The notes below the pieces were generated by a model. That model did no database searches. It had not been told where the DNA came from and saw nothing but the letters and a program-made list of their open reading frames with translations. A program made the translations under genes and the position numbers. Shown in pieces: positions 18,516 to 27,652 of a stretch of DNA of 64,000 nt. Numbering within the stretch: the stretch's first letter is position 1; each line of letters begins with the position of its first letter. Origin of the DNA: Maritalea mobilis. Lineage in GTDB: Bacteria > Pseudomonadota > Alphaproteobacteria > Rhizobiales > Devosiaceae. The stretch spans positions 682,001-746,000 of the forward strand of contig NZ_SNYR01000001.1 of the NCBI RefSeq assembly GCF_004363175.1, read 5' to 3'.

Positions 18516-21500
18516 AGCACATCCTGATCCGGCGCCAACGCGCCTTCTGTGCCGTATCGCTCTTTATATGCCGCAAGGAATGAGTTCAGCGAATCCACAT
18601 CCGCAATCTCTTTCGCCAGTGCTTTAAACTCCTTCGTGCCAAACGCGGTTTTGCTGGTCACAAATTCAAACACTGGCCACTCAGGCGTGGACGACATGCG
18701 ACCAGAGAATTTCGCCCGCAACCGTGTCAGTCCAATCTCATCATTGCCCAGCGTATAGGCAACAGCTGCCTTCACCAAATCATTGCGCACACTTGTTGGC
18801 AACGATCCCGCATCTGTGTACTGATCAGCATAAATACGCTCAATCAACTCACCAGCCTCGCGATAGCGGCGCCCCGCCCAATGGGCATCAACCTCAAGCA
18901 ACCGGGCGTCAAATCCTTCAATATTGCGCAAAATATCAACCGCCAGCTCATCACGGCCCGCATCGATCAAAGCCTTAGCTTCCAAAATCCGACGCTGCCG
19001 TTCTAACTGTGGCACCAAATTGGCCAAACGGGTTTTATAAAGCGCTTTAAGCGCCAAGTCTGCCCGCCGATTAGCAATATGGATCACCGCAAGGTCCGCC
19101 GCAATCTTCGCGCGTGCTACACCTTCCAAGCGATTATCAATCTGATAATCCAGCAACTCCGCCGCCTGATCCAACAAATCAACCCGCACCAAACGCCGCG
19201 CCAAATTACGGATCATTTCGTCGCCCTTAGCGCCCGCAGGCGTCAATTTACGGAAATCATAATAAAGGCCAAGCGCCCGCACAGGCTCAAGCCGATCAGC
19301 TTCGCCGTTCAAAAACAGATCTTCAAAAATCTGCTTTGACAGCTCAAAATGCCGCGTCTCCTGTGGCGTATCTTGGTGCACCACCTGCATCCGCTCAAGC
19401 GTTTCAAACCCACCACGATAATCATGGTTTTTGAACTGCAAGCGCCCATAAAGCTCTTGAATATTCGCGCCAAGCTCGCCGCCACGCCATGTCAGCGATT
19501 GAATGGACAGCGTCTGCACCGCTTTGTCCAAATCAATATTACCCTGCTTTTCCAGCACCAATAATGTGCGATAAACCGCCTCGGCATAGGTGGGCCGAAT
19601 ATCCATATTCAGCACTGAACCATAGGTCTCCAACGCATCAGCATAACGTTGGTCCACCTCGTCCACACGCCCGGCCAGCAGGTCATAGCGGCTTAGATTT
19701 TCTTTATCGAGCGAACTGAAATCAATACCGCCCAAATAGCGGATCGCCGCTGCGGAATCACCCATTTCAACGGCAGACCGCGCTGCCGCAAAGTAAAACT
19801 CATTGGCAATCCAAGTCGGATAAGCTTCCACCGCCTGCTCGGCCAGCAACGCATCATTGCGGGCAATGTCATATTCGCCCCGGTTGGCCCGCGCAATCGT
19901 CCGCCACATCACCGCATCCGGCTCGTCGACAAACTCGTCTTCCAATAAAATTTCCAGCGCATCATCATGGCGCCCTGCCAACACATTTGCGGCCGCCTGC
20001 ACCATCTTGCCTTCTTCCACCAATTGCGGTCGCTTGGTGTCTTTTTCCCAAACCCGCAGCACGCCCAAGGCTTCATGGGTCAAACGATTGGCCAGATAAT
20101 ATCGGGCCAATTCAACCCGCGCACTCTCTTTCGCATTGCCCTCTGCTTCCGCAGCCCGCACCTGAATTTCTTCGCGCTTTTCAATGAAGTTGTCCGGGCG
20201 AACAGTCTCGATCGCGCTCAGGTCGATATAGCCAATGCGGTCACGAGCATCCACCAGCACTTCGCGGTTCACATCTGTGGCGGAAGACAACATCAGTTTC
20301 TCCTCCGCATCGATCACCACTTCCGAGCCTTCAATCTGCAAAATCACTTCAGAGTGATATGGCTTGATTACCAAACCATGCACCGCACGCAGCGCTTTGA
20401 AATCAACATATTCCAAGTCGCGAACAATCGCCCGTGAAGGTGGATAGGCCGTCACAACTTGCAACAAATCGCCAACATTCGGATCACGCAATTGGTGCAC
20501 CCGCCCAGGTCGCAGCAGGTCAGCCACCAACACGGTGCGCCCATCACTTTGGCGTTGTTGGGTAAGCGACATTGGCTCGGTCGGCGCAATCAAAATATCG
20601 CCCAGCGACAAAACCCATGAGCGCCCTTCTGACCCCAAAGTCGCCAGCCGATCCGCATTCATGGTCATTTGAACAATTTGGGTTTCCCCGGCCGTATCTA
20701 CTTTAATGTCTTGCGTGATGCCACCCAGCAAATCCGTGTCCGCTGGTGGATCAATCGCCACATGGGTGTCGAACACCATCCAAACCGTGTCACCGCGCTT
20801 GAATACGGCAGCAGGCGTATCCTGTTCAAATGGGAAAATGAGCCGAACCGTGCCACCAATTTTGTTCACAAAAGGCGTGATGCGAGTTTGGCGTGACAAG
20901 GTTGGCGTTTTCCGCAACAGTGGGTCAATCTCATCCTGTGTCGTCGTCACACGTTCATTGTCAGCAATCTCTTCTGCAACTTGTTCCGGCGCGATGTCGG
21001 TAATGGGCACGCCCACATCTTCACGGGTCGAAAAGTCCAAATCCAACGTATAGTTGCGGCTATTTTCTTTAAAAAAGCGCGGCTCAACCTTGTCGGTCAG
21101 CTTAAAGCTCACCCGCAACCCGTCACGGGTGATCTCTTTTTCAACGCTTTCAATTTCTTCCGGCAATTCCGATTGAATGGGATAAAGATCAACGTCCACA
21201 GGCCATTCAAATTTCAACACCCCGCCTTCAGCGGTGCGCTCCCAGCTACCCTCTGTGTCGATGGTCCACTCAAATTTCACGCGTGTAAATGTCGGATGCC
21301 GACCAACACGCAAAATGGCGCTTGGCTTGGTTTCCCGCGCAATCCGCTCCTTGCGCCGCTGCTCTGCCAGCTTTGCCGCTTGCTCTGCCCGCAGCGCCAG
21401 TTCCGCCACCACATCTTCGGGCAATGAGGGGTCTAACCCCTGCCAATCACGAGGAATAAAATCGATAAACAGCCGCTCACCCGCTTCAATACGGTTGATG

Positions 21501-21868
21501 CGATAATCCTGCTTCAAGCCGAAGCGAATGCCTTTAAAGTCCGGGTCCACCCGCGCCACGGCAACATAGTCGCCCAACTGCTCGGTCACGTCCGGCAATT
21601 GCACATTGATAGGTTGAGAGAACTCAATGCTCATCACCCCGCCATTGGTGGAAATGGAGTAAGAGGGCAAATTAAGACGATCGACAAATTTCAAGATAAT
21701 CCGGCCATAGCCTGGCTGGCCTTGCGCAACCACTTCTAAACGCTGGGATTCTTGCTGATTTTGCGCCATCGCCGCTGGCGGCAAAATAGACGCAGCAATC
21801 CCGCCTGCAAGCGTGGACGCAACCAACGCTTGGCACAACGCTTTTTGCATGGCTTTAAACAACACCAT
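18512..21868 (-). CDS. large exported TPR-type protein in the flagellar motor operon
   Basis: Unnamed 1118-residue protein with a signal peptide (hydrophobic stretch ending PPAAMAQ near residue 36). Residues 45-150, 190-290 and 330-430 look like three beta-rich repeats of the AMIN kind (YGRIILKFVDRLNLPSYSI; RVKFEWTIDTEGSW; GTVRLIFPFEQDTPAAV); residues 560-1100 are alpha-helical with TPR-like pairs (ARYYLANRLTHEALGVL, YDLLAGRVDEVDQRYADALETYGSVL). It is the last gene after fliL, fliM, DUF6468 and the MotE-like gene, so a periplasmic role at the motor or basal body is likely. ATG at 21868 is chosen; ATG at 21850 is possible. No named family is recognised. Confidence 0.75.
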   Translation of the reverse strand: MVLFKAMQKALCQALVASTLAGGIAASILPPAAMAQNQQESQRLEVVAQGQPGYGRIILKFVDRLNLPSYSISTNGGVMSIEFSQPINVQLPDVTEQLGDYVAVARVDPDFKGIRFGLKQDYRINRIEAGERLFIDFIPRDWQGLDPSLPEDVVAELALRAEQAAKLAEQRRKERIARETKPSAILRVGRHPTFTRVKFEWTIDTEGSWERTAEGGVLKFEWPVDVDLYPIQSELPEEIESVEKEITRDGLRVSFKLTDKVEPRFFKENSRNYTLDLDFSTREDVGVPITDIAPEQVAEEIADNERVTTTQDEIDPLLRKTPTLSRQTRITPFVNKIGGTVRLIFPFEQDTPAAVFKRGDTVWMVFDTHVAIDPPADTDLLGGITQDIKVDTAGETQIVQMTMNADRLATLGSEGRSWVLSLGDILIAPTEPMSLTQQRQSDGRTVLVADLLRPGRVHQLRDPNVGDLLQVVTAYPPSRAIVRDLEYVDFKALRAVHGLVIKPYHSEVILQIEGSEVVIDAEEKLMLSSATDVNREVLVDARDRIGYIDLSAIETVRPDNFIEKREEIQVRAAEAEGNAKESARVELARYYLANRLTHEALGVLRVWEKDTKRPQLVEEGKMVQAAANVLAGRHDDALEILLEDEFVDEPDAVMWRTIARANRGEYDIARNDALLAEQAVEAYPTWIANEFYFAAARSAVEMGDSAAAIRYLGGIDFSSLDKENLSRYDLLAGRVDEVDQRYADALETYGSVLNMDIRPTYAEAVYRTLLVLEKQGNIDLDKAVQTLSIQSLTWRGGELGANIQELYGRLQFKNHDYRGGFETLERMQVVHQDTPQETRHFELSKQIFEDLFLNGEADRLEPVRALGLYYDFRKLTPAGAKGDEMIRNLARRLVRVDLLDQAAELLDYQIDNRLEGVARAKIAADLAVIHIANRRADLALKALYKTRLANLVPQLERQRRILEAKALIDAGRDELAVDILRNIEGFDARLLEVDAHWAGRRYREAGELIERIYADQYTDAGSLPTSVRNDLVKAAVAYTLGNDEIGLTRLRAKFSGRMSSTPEWPVFEFVTSKTAFGTKEFKALAKEIADVDSLNSFLAAYKERYGTEGALAPDQDVL

Positions 21869-21957
21869 TTGCGGGATGGGCCTCTTTACGATCAATCGTT
21901 CAGATCAATCTAGCGTCTAGCGATTAACACTTTACTTACCACATGCCGGAAAGCGGG

Positions 21958-22731
21958 CTATTGGCCTACAATTTGAGGCAGAGCATCGTCCTGTGCAGGC
22001 ACAGTTTCCATCTGCTGCAAATTCGGGTTGGCGAGGTTGATGGTCAGGGCCTCTGCCTTTTCTGCATCCATCGCCGCCAAAATTGACGCCATTTTGCGTG
22101 GGTTCATGCGCTCTACCATGCGCACCAGCACAAGCATATCCAATCGGTCGAAAATCCGCGCCGCATCATTGGGCTTCATGTTTTCATACATGGAGACGAG
22201 CGAGCCAAATTGCTCATCCTCCAGCCCTTCTTTGCGGTCAACAAGTTGCTGAATACGGGCTTCGATCTCTTTCAGCTCCGCTGCCCGTGTTTCCAGCCGC
22301 TTTTCCGCTGCCCGCACAATATCTTCTTGCACTTTCAATTGCGCTTCCAGCGCATCAAGCTCTTTGCGCCGTTCACTCAGTCTGGCCAAAATGGCGCGTT
22401 CCGTGTCGGCCAAACCATCGGCATCTTCCCAAGAAACAATGTCACCATCTTTCTTGATCATGATCGGCGCTGCGTCTTGCGGCTTCTCTTCCTGTGCGGC
22501 CAATTCTTCCGGGCTCATCTGGGCATCATCCGCCAAGCTGTTCCCCGTGGAATCTTGGGTCATATCCTCTTGCACTTGCGCATCTTGTGGCTGTTCAGGC
22601 GCTTCTTGCGCGCTCACCATTTGCGCCCCGCTCAGGCTGTAGCCTTCGCCAGAAACAATGCCGAGAAATTTGAACAGAAACAACGCACCAGCAGCAACCA
22701 TAACCACTGGCAACAAGCGGATTGAATTCAT
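21958..22731 (-). CDS. MotE-like protein with MgtE-N-like domain
   Basis: 257 residues: an N-terminal membrane or signal segment (residues 5-27), an acidic Gln/Glu-rich linker, a long coiled coil (about 105-170, LSERRKELDALEAQLKVQ...), and a C-terminal MgtE-N/FliG-like helical domain (YENMKPNDAARIFDRLDMLVLVRMVERMNPRKMASILAAMD). This is the architecture of MotE, described in Sinorhizobium as a periplasmic partner of the motor protein MotC. Its ATG overlaps the stop of the DUF6468 gene by four bases, so they are translationally coupled. Confidence 0.8.
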   Translation of the reverse strand: MNSIRLLPVVMVAAGALFLFKFLGIVSGEGYSLSGAQMVSAQEAPEQPQDAQVQEDMTQDSTGNSLADDAQMSPEELAAQEEKPQDAAPIMIKKDGDIVSWEDADGLADTERAILARLSERRKELDALEAQLKVQEDIVRAAEKRLETRAAELKEIEARIQQLVDRKEGLEDEQFGSLVSMYENMKPNDAARIFDRLDMLVLVRMVERMNPRKMASILAAMDAEKAEALTINLANPNLQQMETVPAQDDALPQIVGQ

Positions 22732-23198
22732 GCCGCTTCCCCTTTAGAGCGGGTGTATTTATCTAATTGTGACAAAGCATTACGCGCTTTTGGCACAGGG
22801 CGCTCGCCAACTGGAACATGTGGTGCAGGCGCCGCCTGTGGTGGCAACGTCACACCGCCACGCTGCGCTTCTGCATCACGTGCAGTTTTCGCAATCTGGC
22901 TGATTTTGAACAGCAAATCTTGTCCGTCTTGCACTTGCTGACCCATCTGAGTGGAAAAGCCTTCCGCTTCTTGCATACGGCTGCGCAATTGGGCGTCAGT
23001 TTCTGCAGCAGTGAGCTTCAAGCCCTGAATAGCCCCATTGGCCATATCGGTGGCGCGCACCAAATCGGTGATCATAGCCCGCAAAGCGTCGCGGTCGGCA
23101 TGTAGCCGCTTCAAACGCACATTCAGCACATAGCAATAGCCAATGGTCAGCACCAACAAAATGGCAACCGCACCTTCAACAATCAAACCAAAAGCCAT
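22728..23198 (-). CDS. DUF6468 protein of the fliL-fliM operon
   Basis: 156-residue protein with one N-terminal transmembrane helix (LIVEGAVAILLVLTIGYCYVLN) and a helical, probably coiled-coil body (LKRLHADRDALRAMITDLVRAT). The family occurs next to fliM in alphaproteobacteria; its function is not known. ATG at 23198 has GGGGAGA seven bases upstream and begins one base after the fliM stop; an upstream in-frame start inside fliM is unlikely. Confidence 0.75.
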   Translation of the reverse strand: MAFGLIVEGAVAILLVLTIGYCYVLNVRLKRLHADRDALRAMITDLVRATDMANGAIQGLKLTAAETDAQLRSRMQEAEGFSTQMGQQVQDGQDLLFKISQIAKTARDAEAQRGGVTLPPQAAPAPHVPVGERPVPKARNALSQLDKYTRSKGEAA

Positions 23199-23199
23199 T

Positions 23200-24330
23200 T
23201 TAGTCTCTCCCCTGCTCGTCCATTGCTTCAAACACCGACATTGTCACTTTTGGCGGGTTCAGCGGACGGGTTACGCGTACCGATACATTTTTGCCAATAT
23301 GGCCCATTTGCGCTTCGGTTAAGGTCACATTGCCACAACGCAGCGAAACCGGATCATTTGGTGTGCGTTCAAACATCAGCGTGTCACCCGCTGAAATGTT
23401 CATGGCGTGGGACAATGGAATTTCCCACTCATGCAACACCGCTTCCAACTCAGTTTCCGCGGCAAAAATCTCAGATGCCAAATGACCTTCCCAAATCGGG
23501 TCACGGCCAAATTTTTCACCCATGAACATTTGCAGCAATTGTTCACGGATCGGCTCGATAGTTGCATAAGGCAGCAAAATCTCAACTTTGCCGCCGCGAT
23601 CATCCATATCGATGCGCAACTCAATCAAAATGGCGGCATTGGCAGGCCGGGCAATCGCAGCAAAGCGCGGATTGGTCTCCATACGCTCAACTTTAAAGGT
23701 CACTGGCGTCAGCGGCTCAAATGCCTTCATCATATCATCGAGGATCAACTCGATCATGCGCTGGGTCAGCCCCATCTCAATGGTGGTATAGGGGCGCCCC
23801 TCAACCCGAATGGTGTTGTTGCCACGGCGGCCGCCCAACAGCACATCAATCATGGAATAGATGAGGTTACTTTCAACCGTCATCAAGCCAAAGTTGTCCC
23901 ACTCTTCCGCCTTCAGCACAGTCAAAATCGCTGGCAATGGCACAGAGTTCAAATAGTCGCCAAAGCGCACGGAAGTGATGCTATCCAGCGAGACTTCTAC
24001 GTTGTCAGACGTGAAGTTGCGCAGTGAAGTTGTGGTCAACCGCACTAAGCGGTCGAACACAATCTCCAACATAGGCAAACGTTCATAAGATACGAGCGCC
24101 GAATTGATCAGCGCTTGCACCCCAGACATATCGCCTTCGCTCAGATCCGCCTGATCAAAGCCTAAAAGATTGTCGATTTCGTCCTGATTGAGGATACGGT
24201 CAGCGTGGGAATCCCCATCACCGTCGCCGCCCCCTTCGATCATCGCAGCCCATTCTGATGCCATATCGTCATCATTTTTGGACTGCTCTTCGTCCAGGGC
24301 GCTCATCAGATCGTCGTTTTCATCTGCCAT
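23200..24330 (-). CDS. fliM: flagellar motor switch protein FliM
   Basis: C-ring protein that binds phospho-CheY and sets rotation direction. 376 residues: acidic N-terminus, the CheY-binding/entry motif LNQDEIDNLLGF around residue 47, the CheC-like middle domain (SVRFGDYLNSVPLPAI, DVLLGGRRG) and the C-terminal SpoA domain (AGDTLMFERTPNDPVSLRCGNV). It starts 9 bp after fliL. Confidence 0.96.
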   Translation of the reverse strand: MADENDDLMSALDEEQSKNDDDMASEWAAMIEGGGDGDGDSHADRILNQDEIDNLLGFDQADLSEGDMSGVQALINSALVSYERLPMLEIVFDRLVRLTTTSLRNFTSDNVEVSLDSITSVRFGDYLNSVPLPAILTVLKAEEWDNFGLMTVESNLIYSMIDVLLGGRRGNNTIRVEGRPYTTIEMGLTQRMIELILDDMMKAFEPLTPVTFKVERMETNPRFAAIARPANAAILIELRIDMDDRGGKVEILLPYATIEPIREQLLQMFMGEKFGRDPIWEGHLASEIFAAETELEAVLHEWEIPLSHAMNISAGDTLMFERTPNDPVSLRCGNVTLTEAQMGHIGKNVSVRVTRPLNPPKVTMSVFEAMDEQGRD

Positions 24331-24339
24331 GACGTAACC

Positions 24340-24831
24340 TTATTGAACCAGAATTTCTTTAAACAAAATGCTGTCCACTTGCGCGGGGAACACCGCCAAA
24401 TTCACCCGACGGCGCAATTCTTCCTTCAACCGATAAATCCCTTCAGACCCCTCAAGGTCTGAGCGGCGCAATTCGCGCAAATAAACCTGAAATGTGTCCA
24501 ACACCCGCGGCATACGCGGTTCCACAATTTCAATCAGCGCTTCATCAGAAAGCTCAAGCGCAATGGCGAGCTTTAAAAACACTTCATCATTGTCAGCATC
24601 ATCACTCAAATTCACAGTGATTGTGGGCAAATCGTAAAACACCGCTTCACGTACATCTTGAAGTTCGGGCTTCTCGCTATCGCCACCTGCAAATAGAAAG
24701 AAATAGGCTGCACCACCTGCCGCCGCCAGCAAAACAACAGCAGCGCCAATAATCACCATTAAGGGCAGTTTCTTTTTGCCTTCGCCTTCTTCCCCGGCTT
24801 CGGGGTCGACATTTGCGTCTTCGTTGGCCAT
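24340..24831 (-). CDS. fliL: flagellar basal-body associated protein FliL
   Basis: Single-pass membrane protein around the stator. 163 residues: charged cytoplasmic N-terminus, one transmembrane helix (LPLMVIIGAAVVLLAAAGGAAYFFLF, about 22-47), and the periplasmic domain ending FPAQVDSILFKEILVQ. ATG at 24831 has GAGG seven bases before it; the TTG at 24843 is rejected. First gene of the fliL-fliM-DUF6468-MotE-TPR operon; a degenerate CtrA box lies about 80 bp upstream with TATATA downstream of it at the right distance for a -10. Confidence 0.93.
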   Translation of the reverse strand: MANEDANVDPEAGEEGEGKKKLPLMVIIGAAVVLLAAAGGAAYFFLFAGGDSEKPELQDVREAVFYDLPTITVNLSDDADNDEVFLKLAIALELSDEALIEIVEPRMPRVLDTFQVYLRELRRSDLEGSEGIYRLKEELRRRVNLAVFPAQVDSILFKEILVQ

Positions 24832-24907
24832 GCCAAACCTCAATTATCCAAGAATCATAGGCGATGCGCCCACATTGCCTATATATACAGAGGTAAGGGC
24901 GAGAAGG

Positions 24908-24922
24908 TTAACGAAGAGTTAC
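24908..24922 (-). promoter_or_regulatory. degenerate CtrA box upstream of fliL
   Basis: TTAA-CGAAGAG-TTAC on the plus strand: seven of eight fixed positions of TTAA-N7-TTAA. On the minus strand it is followed by TATATA at 24882-24887, a plausible -10, giving a class II type promoter for fliL. Confidence 0.5.
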
Positions 24923-24936
24923 TTTTTGCATTTTGC

Positions 24937-24963
24937 GGCAATTTTTGCCCGGTAAATTTTGCC
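24937..24963. promoter_or_regulatory. tandem GGCA-N5-TGCC palindromes (enhancer of flgF, possibly also fliL)
   Basis: GGCAATTTTTGCC at 24937-24949 is followed one base later by GGTAAATTTTGCC at 24951-24963, a one-mismatch copy. Their centres are 96 and 82 bp upstream of the -24 element of the flgF sigma-54 promoter, the usual place for an NtrC/FlbD-type enhancer. Confidence 0.6.
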
Positions 24964-25037
24964 ACCCAGCAAACACTCACTTACCCATTTGATGAAAATT
25001 TTAATCAAAATCCATATAAATCAATAAGTTAGAAAAC

Positions 25038-25053
25038 TGGCACGATCTTCGCA
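25038..25053 (+). promoter_or_regulatory. sigma-54 promoter of flgF (TGGCACGATCTTCGCA)
   Basis: TGGCAC-N5-TCGCA keeps the invariant GG (25039-25040), ten bases, then GC (25051-25052). One mismatch to TGGCAC-N5-TTGCA. Predicted start near 25063; flgF begins at 25123. The same sequence pattern, including a downstream TTGGCAG, occurs before flgI. Confidence 0.7.
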
Positions 25054-25122
25054 TTGTATTTGGCAGGCCCGCTAGCTTGGGGAAGTTAAACGGCCAAATG
25101 TTAAATTGGGGAGACAGGTGCC

Positions 25123-25860
25123 ATGGAAAACGCACAGCTCATCGGCTTATCAAGGCAAATTGCCCTGCAACGTCAAATGGACGTTGTGGCCAACAATATG
25201 GCCAATATGAATACAGCCGGTTACAAAAATATGGACATTCTTTTCGAAGAATATGTCATGCCGGTCGCCCGTCATAAAGATTTTGAGATGATGGACCAGC
25301 CGCTTTCTTACACGCAGGATTGGGCCACCATTCACGATTTTGCCTCCGGCAGCATCACGCAAACAGGCAACCCATTGGATGTGGCCATTCAAGGCGACGG
25401 GTTCTTTGTTATCGATACGCCAGGCGGCGAGCGCTACACCCGCAACGGTTCATTTCAGCTTAATGAGCTTGGTCAGCTGGTCACCTCAGAAGGCTACAAT
25501 GTGCTGGCTGACGGTGGCTTCGTAACCTTCGGCCCGGAAGAAACAGGCATCGCCATCACCGAAGATGGCCGGGTCACCTCTTCCGCTGGCGACAAAGGTA
25601 TTTTGCGGATCGCAGAATTTGATGATCCACAAAGCCTGCGCCGCGAAGGCGACACCATGTTTTCTGGCGAAAATCCAATTTTCGACAACCCATCCCGGTT
25701 GGTCCATATGGCCATTGAGCGGTCTAACGTTTCTGGCGTTTCTGAAATGACCGAAATGATCCGCGTAACCAAAGCATATGAATCCATCGCCAGTCTCCAA
25801 CAGCGTCAAGATGAATTGCGCCGCAGTGCCATTCAAAAACTTGGCGACACAAGAGCTTAA
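25123..25860 (+). CDS. flgF: flagellar rod protein FlgF
   Basis: Proximal rod subunit. 245 residues with N-terminal QMDVVANNMANMNTAGYKN, the central DVAIQGDGFFVIDTPGGERYTRNGSF shared by rod/hook proteins, and C-terminal EMTEMIRVTKAYESIASLQQ. First gene of flgF-flgG-flgA-flgH, directly after a sigma-54 promoter. Confidence 0.96.
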   Translation: MENAQLIGLSRQIALQRQMDVVANNMANMNTAGYKNMDILFEEYVMPVARHKDFEMMDQPLSYTQDWATIHDFASGSITQTGNPLDVAIQGDGFFVIDTPGGERYTRNGSFQLNELGQLVTSEGYNVLADGGFVTFGPEETGIAITEDGRVTSSAGDKGILRIAEFDDPQSLRREGDTMFSGENPIFDNPSRLVHMAIERSNVSGVSEMTEMIRVTKAYESIASLQQRQDELRRSAIQKLGDTRA

Positions 25861-25883
25861 GTGAAAGCGAAAGGAACAGAATA

Positions 25884-26669
25884 ATGAAGGCACTCTATAT
25901 CGCTTCCACAGGCATGTCAGCGCAAGAGCGGAACGTTGAAGTTATCTCCAACAACATCGCCAACATGCGCACCACTGGCTATAAGCGCCAGCGGGCTGAC
26001 TTCCAGGATTTGCTATATCAGGTTTATCGCCGCGCAGGTTCGCAAACCTCTGCCGCTGGCACCCAATTGCCAACAGGCGTTGAAATCGGTTCTGGTGTTA
26101 AAACCGGCGCCACACCGCGGATCATGAGCCAAGGTAACATTCAGCCAACTGAAAAAGAGTTGGACATCGCCATCCGTGGTGAAGGCTTCTTCTCCGTAAC
26201 CCTGCCAGATGGCCGCACAGGTTACACCCGTGACGGTTCATTCGAACGGGACTCAAACGGCCAGATGGTCACCATCGAAGGTTATTTGGTTCAGCCAGGC
26301 ATCAACATTCCGGCCAACTCCCGCGCCGTTTCAATCTCAGCTGACGGCACAGTTCAAGCCTTTTTGGACAATGAGTCAGCCCCAACTACCCTGGGTCAAA
26401 TCCAATTGAGCCGCTTTGCCAACAAAGCGGGTTTGGAAAGCATCGGGGACAACACCTATGTTGAAACCGCCGCCTCTGGCCCAGCACAAAACGGCGTCGC
26501 CAACCAAGATGGTTTCGGCAACATGCTGCAAAAGCACTTGGAACTGGCCAACGTAAACGCTGTGACTGAAATTGCTGATTTGATCGCCGCCCAGCGCGCA
26601 TATGAAATGAATGCGCGTGTGATTTCGGGTGCCGACCAAATGCTGCAAGCCACATCGCAGATCCGCTAG
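25884..26669 (+). CDS. flgG: flagellar distal rod protein FlgG
   Basis: Distal rod subunit. 261 residues, standard length; N-terminal MKALYIASTGMSAQERNVEV with NNIANMRTTGYKRQRADFQ, central DIAIRGEGFFSVTLPDGRTGYTRDG, C-terminal LANVNAVTEIADLIAAQRAYEMN. Ribosome binding site AAAGGAACAG 8 bases upstream; 23 bp after flgF. Confidence 0.97.
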   Translation: MKALYIASTGMSAQERNVEVISNNIANMRTTGYKRQRADFQDLLYQVYRRAGSQTSAAGTQLPTGVEIGSGVKTGATPRIMSQGNIQPTEKELDIAIRGEGFFSVTLPDGRTGYTRDGSFERDSNGQMVTIEGYLVQPGINIPANSRAVSISADGTVQAFLDNESAPTTLGQIQLSRFANKAGLESIGDNTYVETAASGPAQNGVANQDGFGNMLQKHLELANVNAVTEIADLIAAQRAYEMNARVISGADQMLQATSQIR

Positions 26670-26684
26670 GGGTAGGTTGAGATC

Positions 26685-27641
26685 ATGTTCAAATCTCTTA
26701 GCAAATCTGTTCTGGCCCTCACCGCCGCACTTATGGCGCAAAGCGCATTGGCCATGCCAGTGCTTAAACCTTCTGTGTTGGTGGATACAAAAGTGGTCAC
26801 CGTGGGCGACATGTTCAACAATGCTGGTGTGCATGCTGAAACACCTTTGTTCCGCAGCCCCGCGCCCGGCACGGTTGGCGCTGTGCCCCTCACCTCCATT
26901 CACTTGGCCGCGCAGCGGGCAGGCTTTGCCAATTACGACACTGCAGGTCTTTCCCAAGTTCGGGTTGAACGCGCAGGCGTTAAAGTTGACGCGGGCTACA
27001 TCAACCAGCTCGTCAATGAAGAATTGATGGCGCGTGAATTACTTCTGGAAGGTGAAACAGCTCAAGTTCGGTTGAATGCAGCGCTCAACACCATCTTTGC
27101 AGACAGCGCATCCGACAATCCTGTGATGGTGCTGGACTTTGAAGTTGGTCCAAACACCCGCACATTCGCCGCCCGCTTGGCCTTGGCTGGTCACAGCCAG
27201 CCGCTGCAATTGAATGGCCGGATCGACATCATGGTCGAAGCACCCTTCTTGACCCAAACCAAGGGCAAAGGCGAAATCTTGCAGTTGAGCGACATTGAAA
27301 TGCGCCCAGCTTCTGAACAATTGGTGCGCTCACAAGGCGTTCTGCACATTGAAGAACTGGTGGGCAAAAGCCTAACCCGCGCCCTGCGCGGCGGCAGCCC
27401 GCTTCGTGTCGCTGATGTGACCGAGCCAGATCTAATTAGCCGCAACGAACTTGTGACCCTTTATTTCCAAAAAGGCGCACTCACCCTCACTGTGAAGGCA
27501 AAGGCCATGCAATCTGCAGCCCTTAACGAGCCTGTCACCGTTCTCAATCTGATGTCCAATAAGCCAATTCAGGGCATCGTCACTGGCGCCGGCGCTGTGA
27601 CCATTTCAAATGGTCCCGCCAAAGTCGCGACAGTTAACTAG
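26685..27641 (+). CDS. flgA: P-ring assembly chaperone FlgA
   Basis: Periplasmic chaperone for FlgI. 318 residues: signal peptide ending SALA near residue 23, an N-terminal domain typical of the longer alphaproteobacterial FlgA, and the SAF domain (KGEILQLSDIEMRPASEQLVRSQGVLHIEELVGKSLTRAL). The C-terminus reads VLNLMSNKPIQGIVTGAGAV. It lies 15 bp after flgG and 11 bp before flgH. Confidence 0.93.
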   Translation: MFKSLSKSVLALTAALMAQSALAMPVLKPSVLVDTKVVTVGDMFNNAGVHAETPLFRSPAPGTVGAVPLTSIHLAAQRAGFANYDTAGLSQVRVERAGVKVDAGYINQLVNEELMARELLLEGETAQVRLNAALNTIFADSASDNPVMVLDFEVGPNTRTFAARLALAGHSQPLQLNGRIDIMVEAPFLTQTKGKGEILQLSDIEMRPASEQLVRSQGVLHIEELVGKSLTRALRGGSPLRVADVTEPDLISRNELVTLYFQKGALTLTVKAKAMQSAALNEPVTVLNLMSNKPIQGIVTGAGAVTISNGPAKVATVN

Positions 27642-27652
27642 GAGCAACCAAA

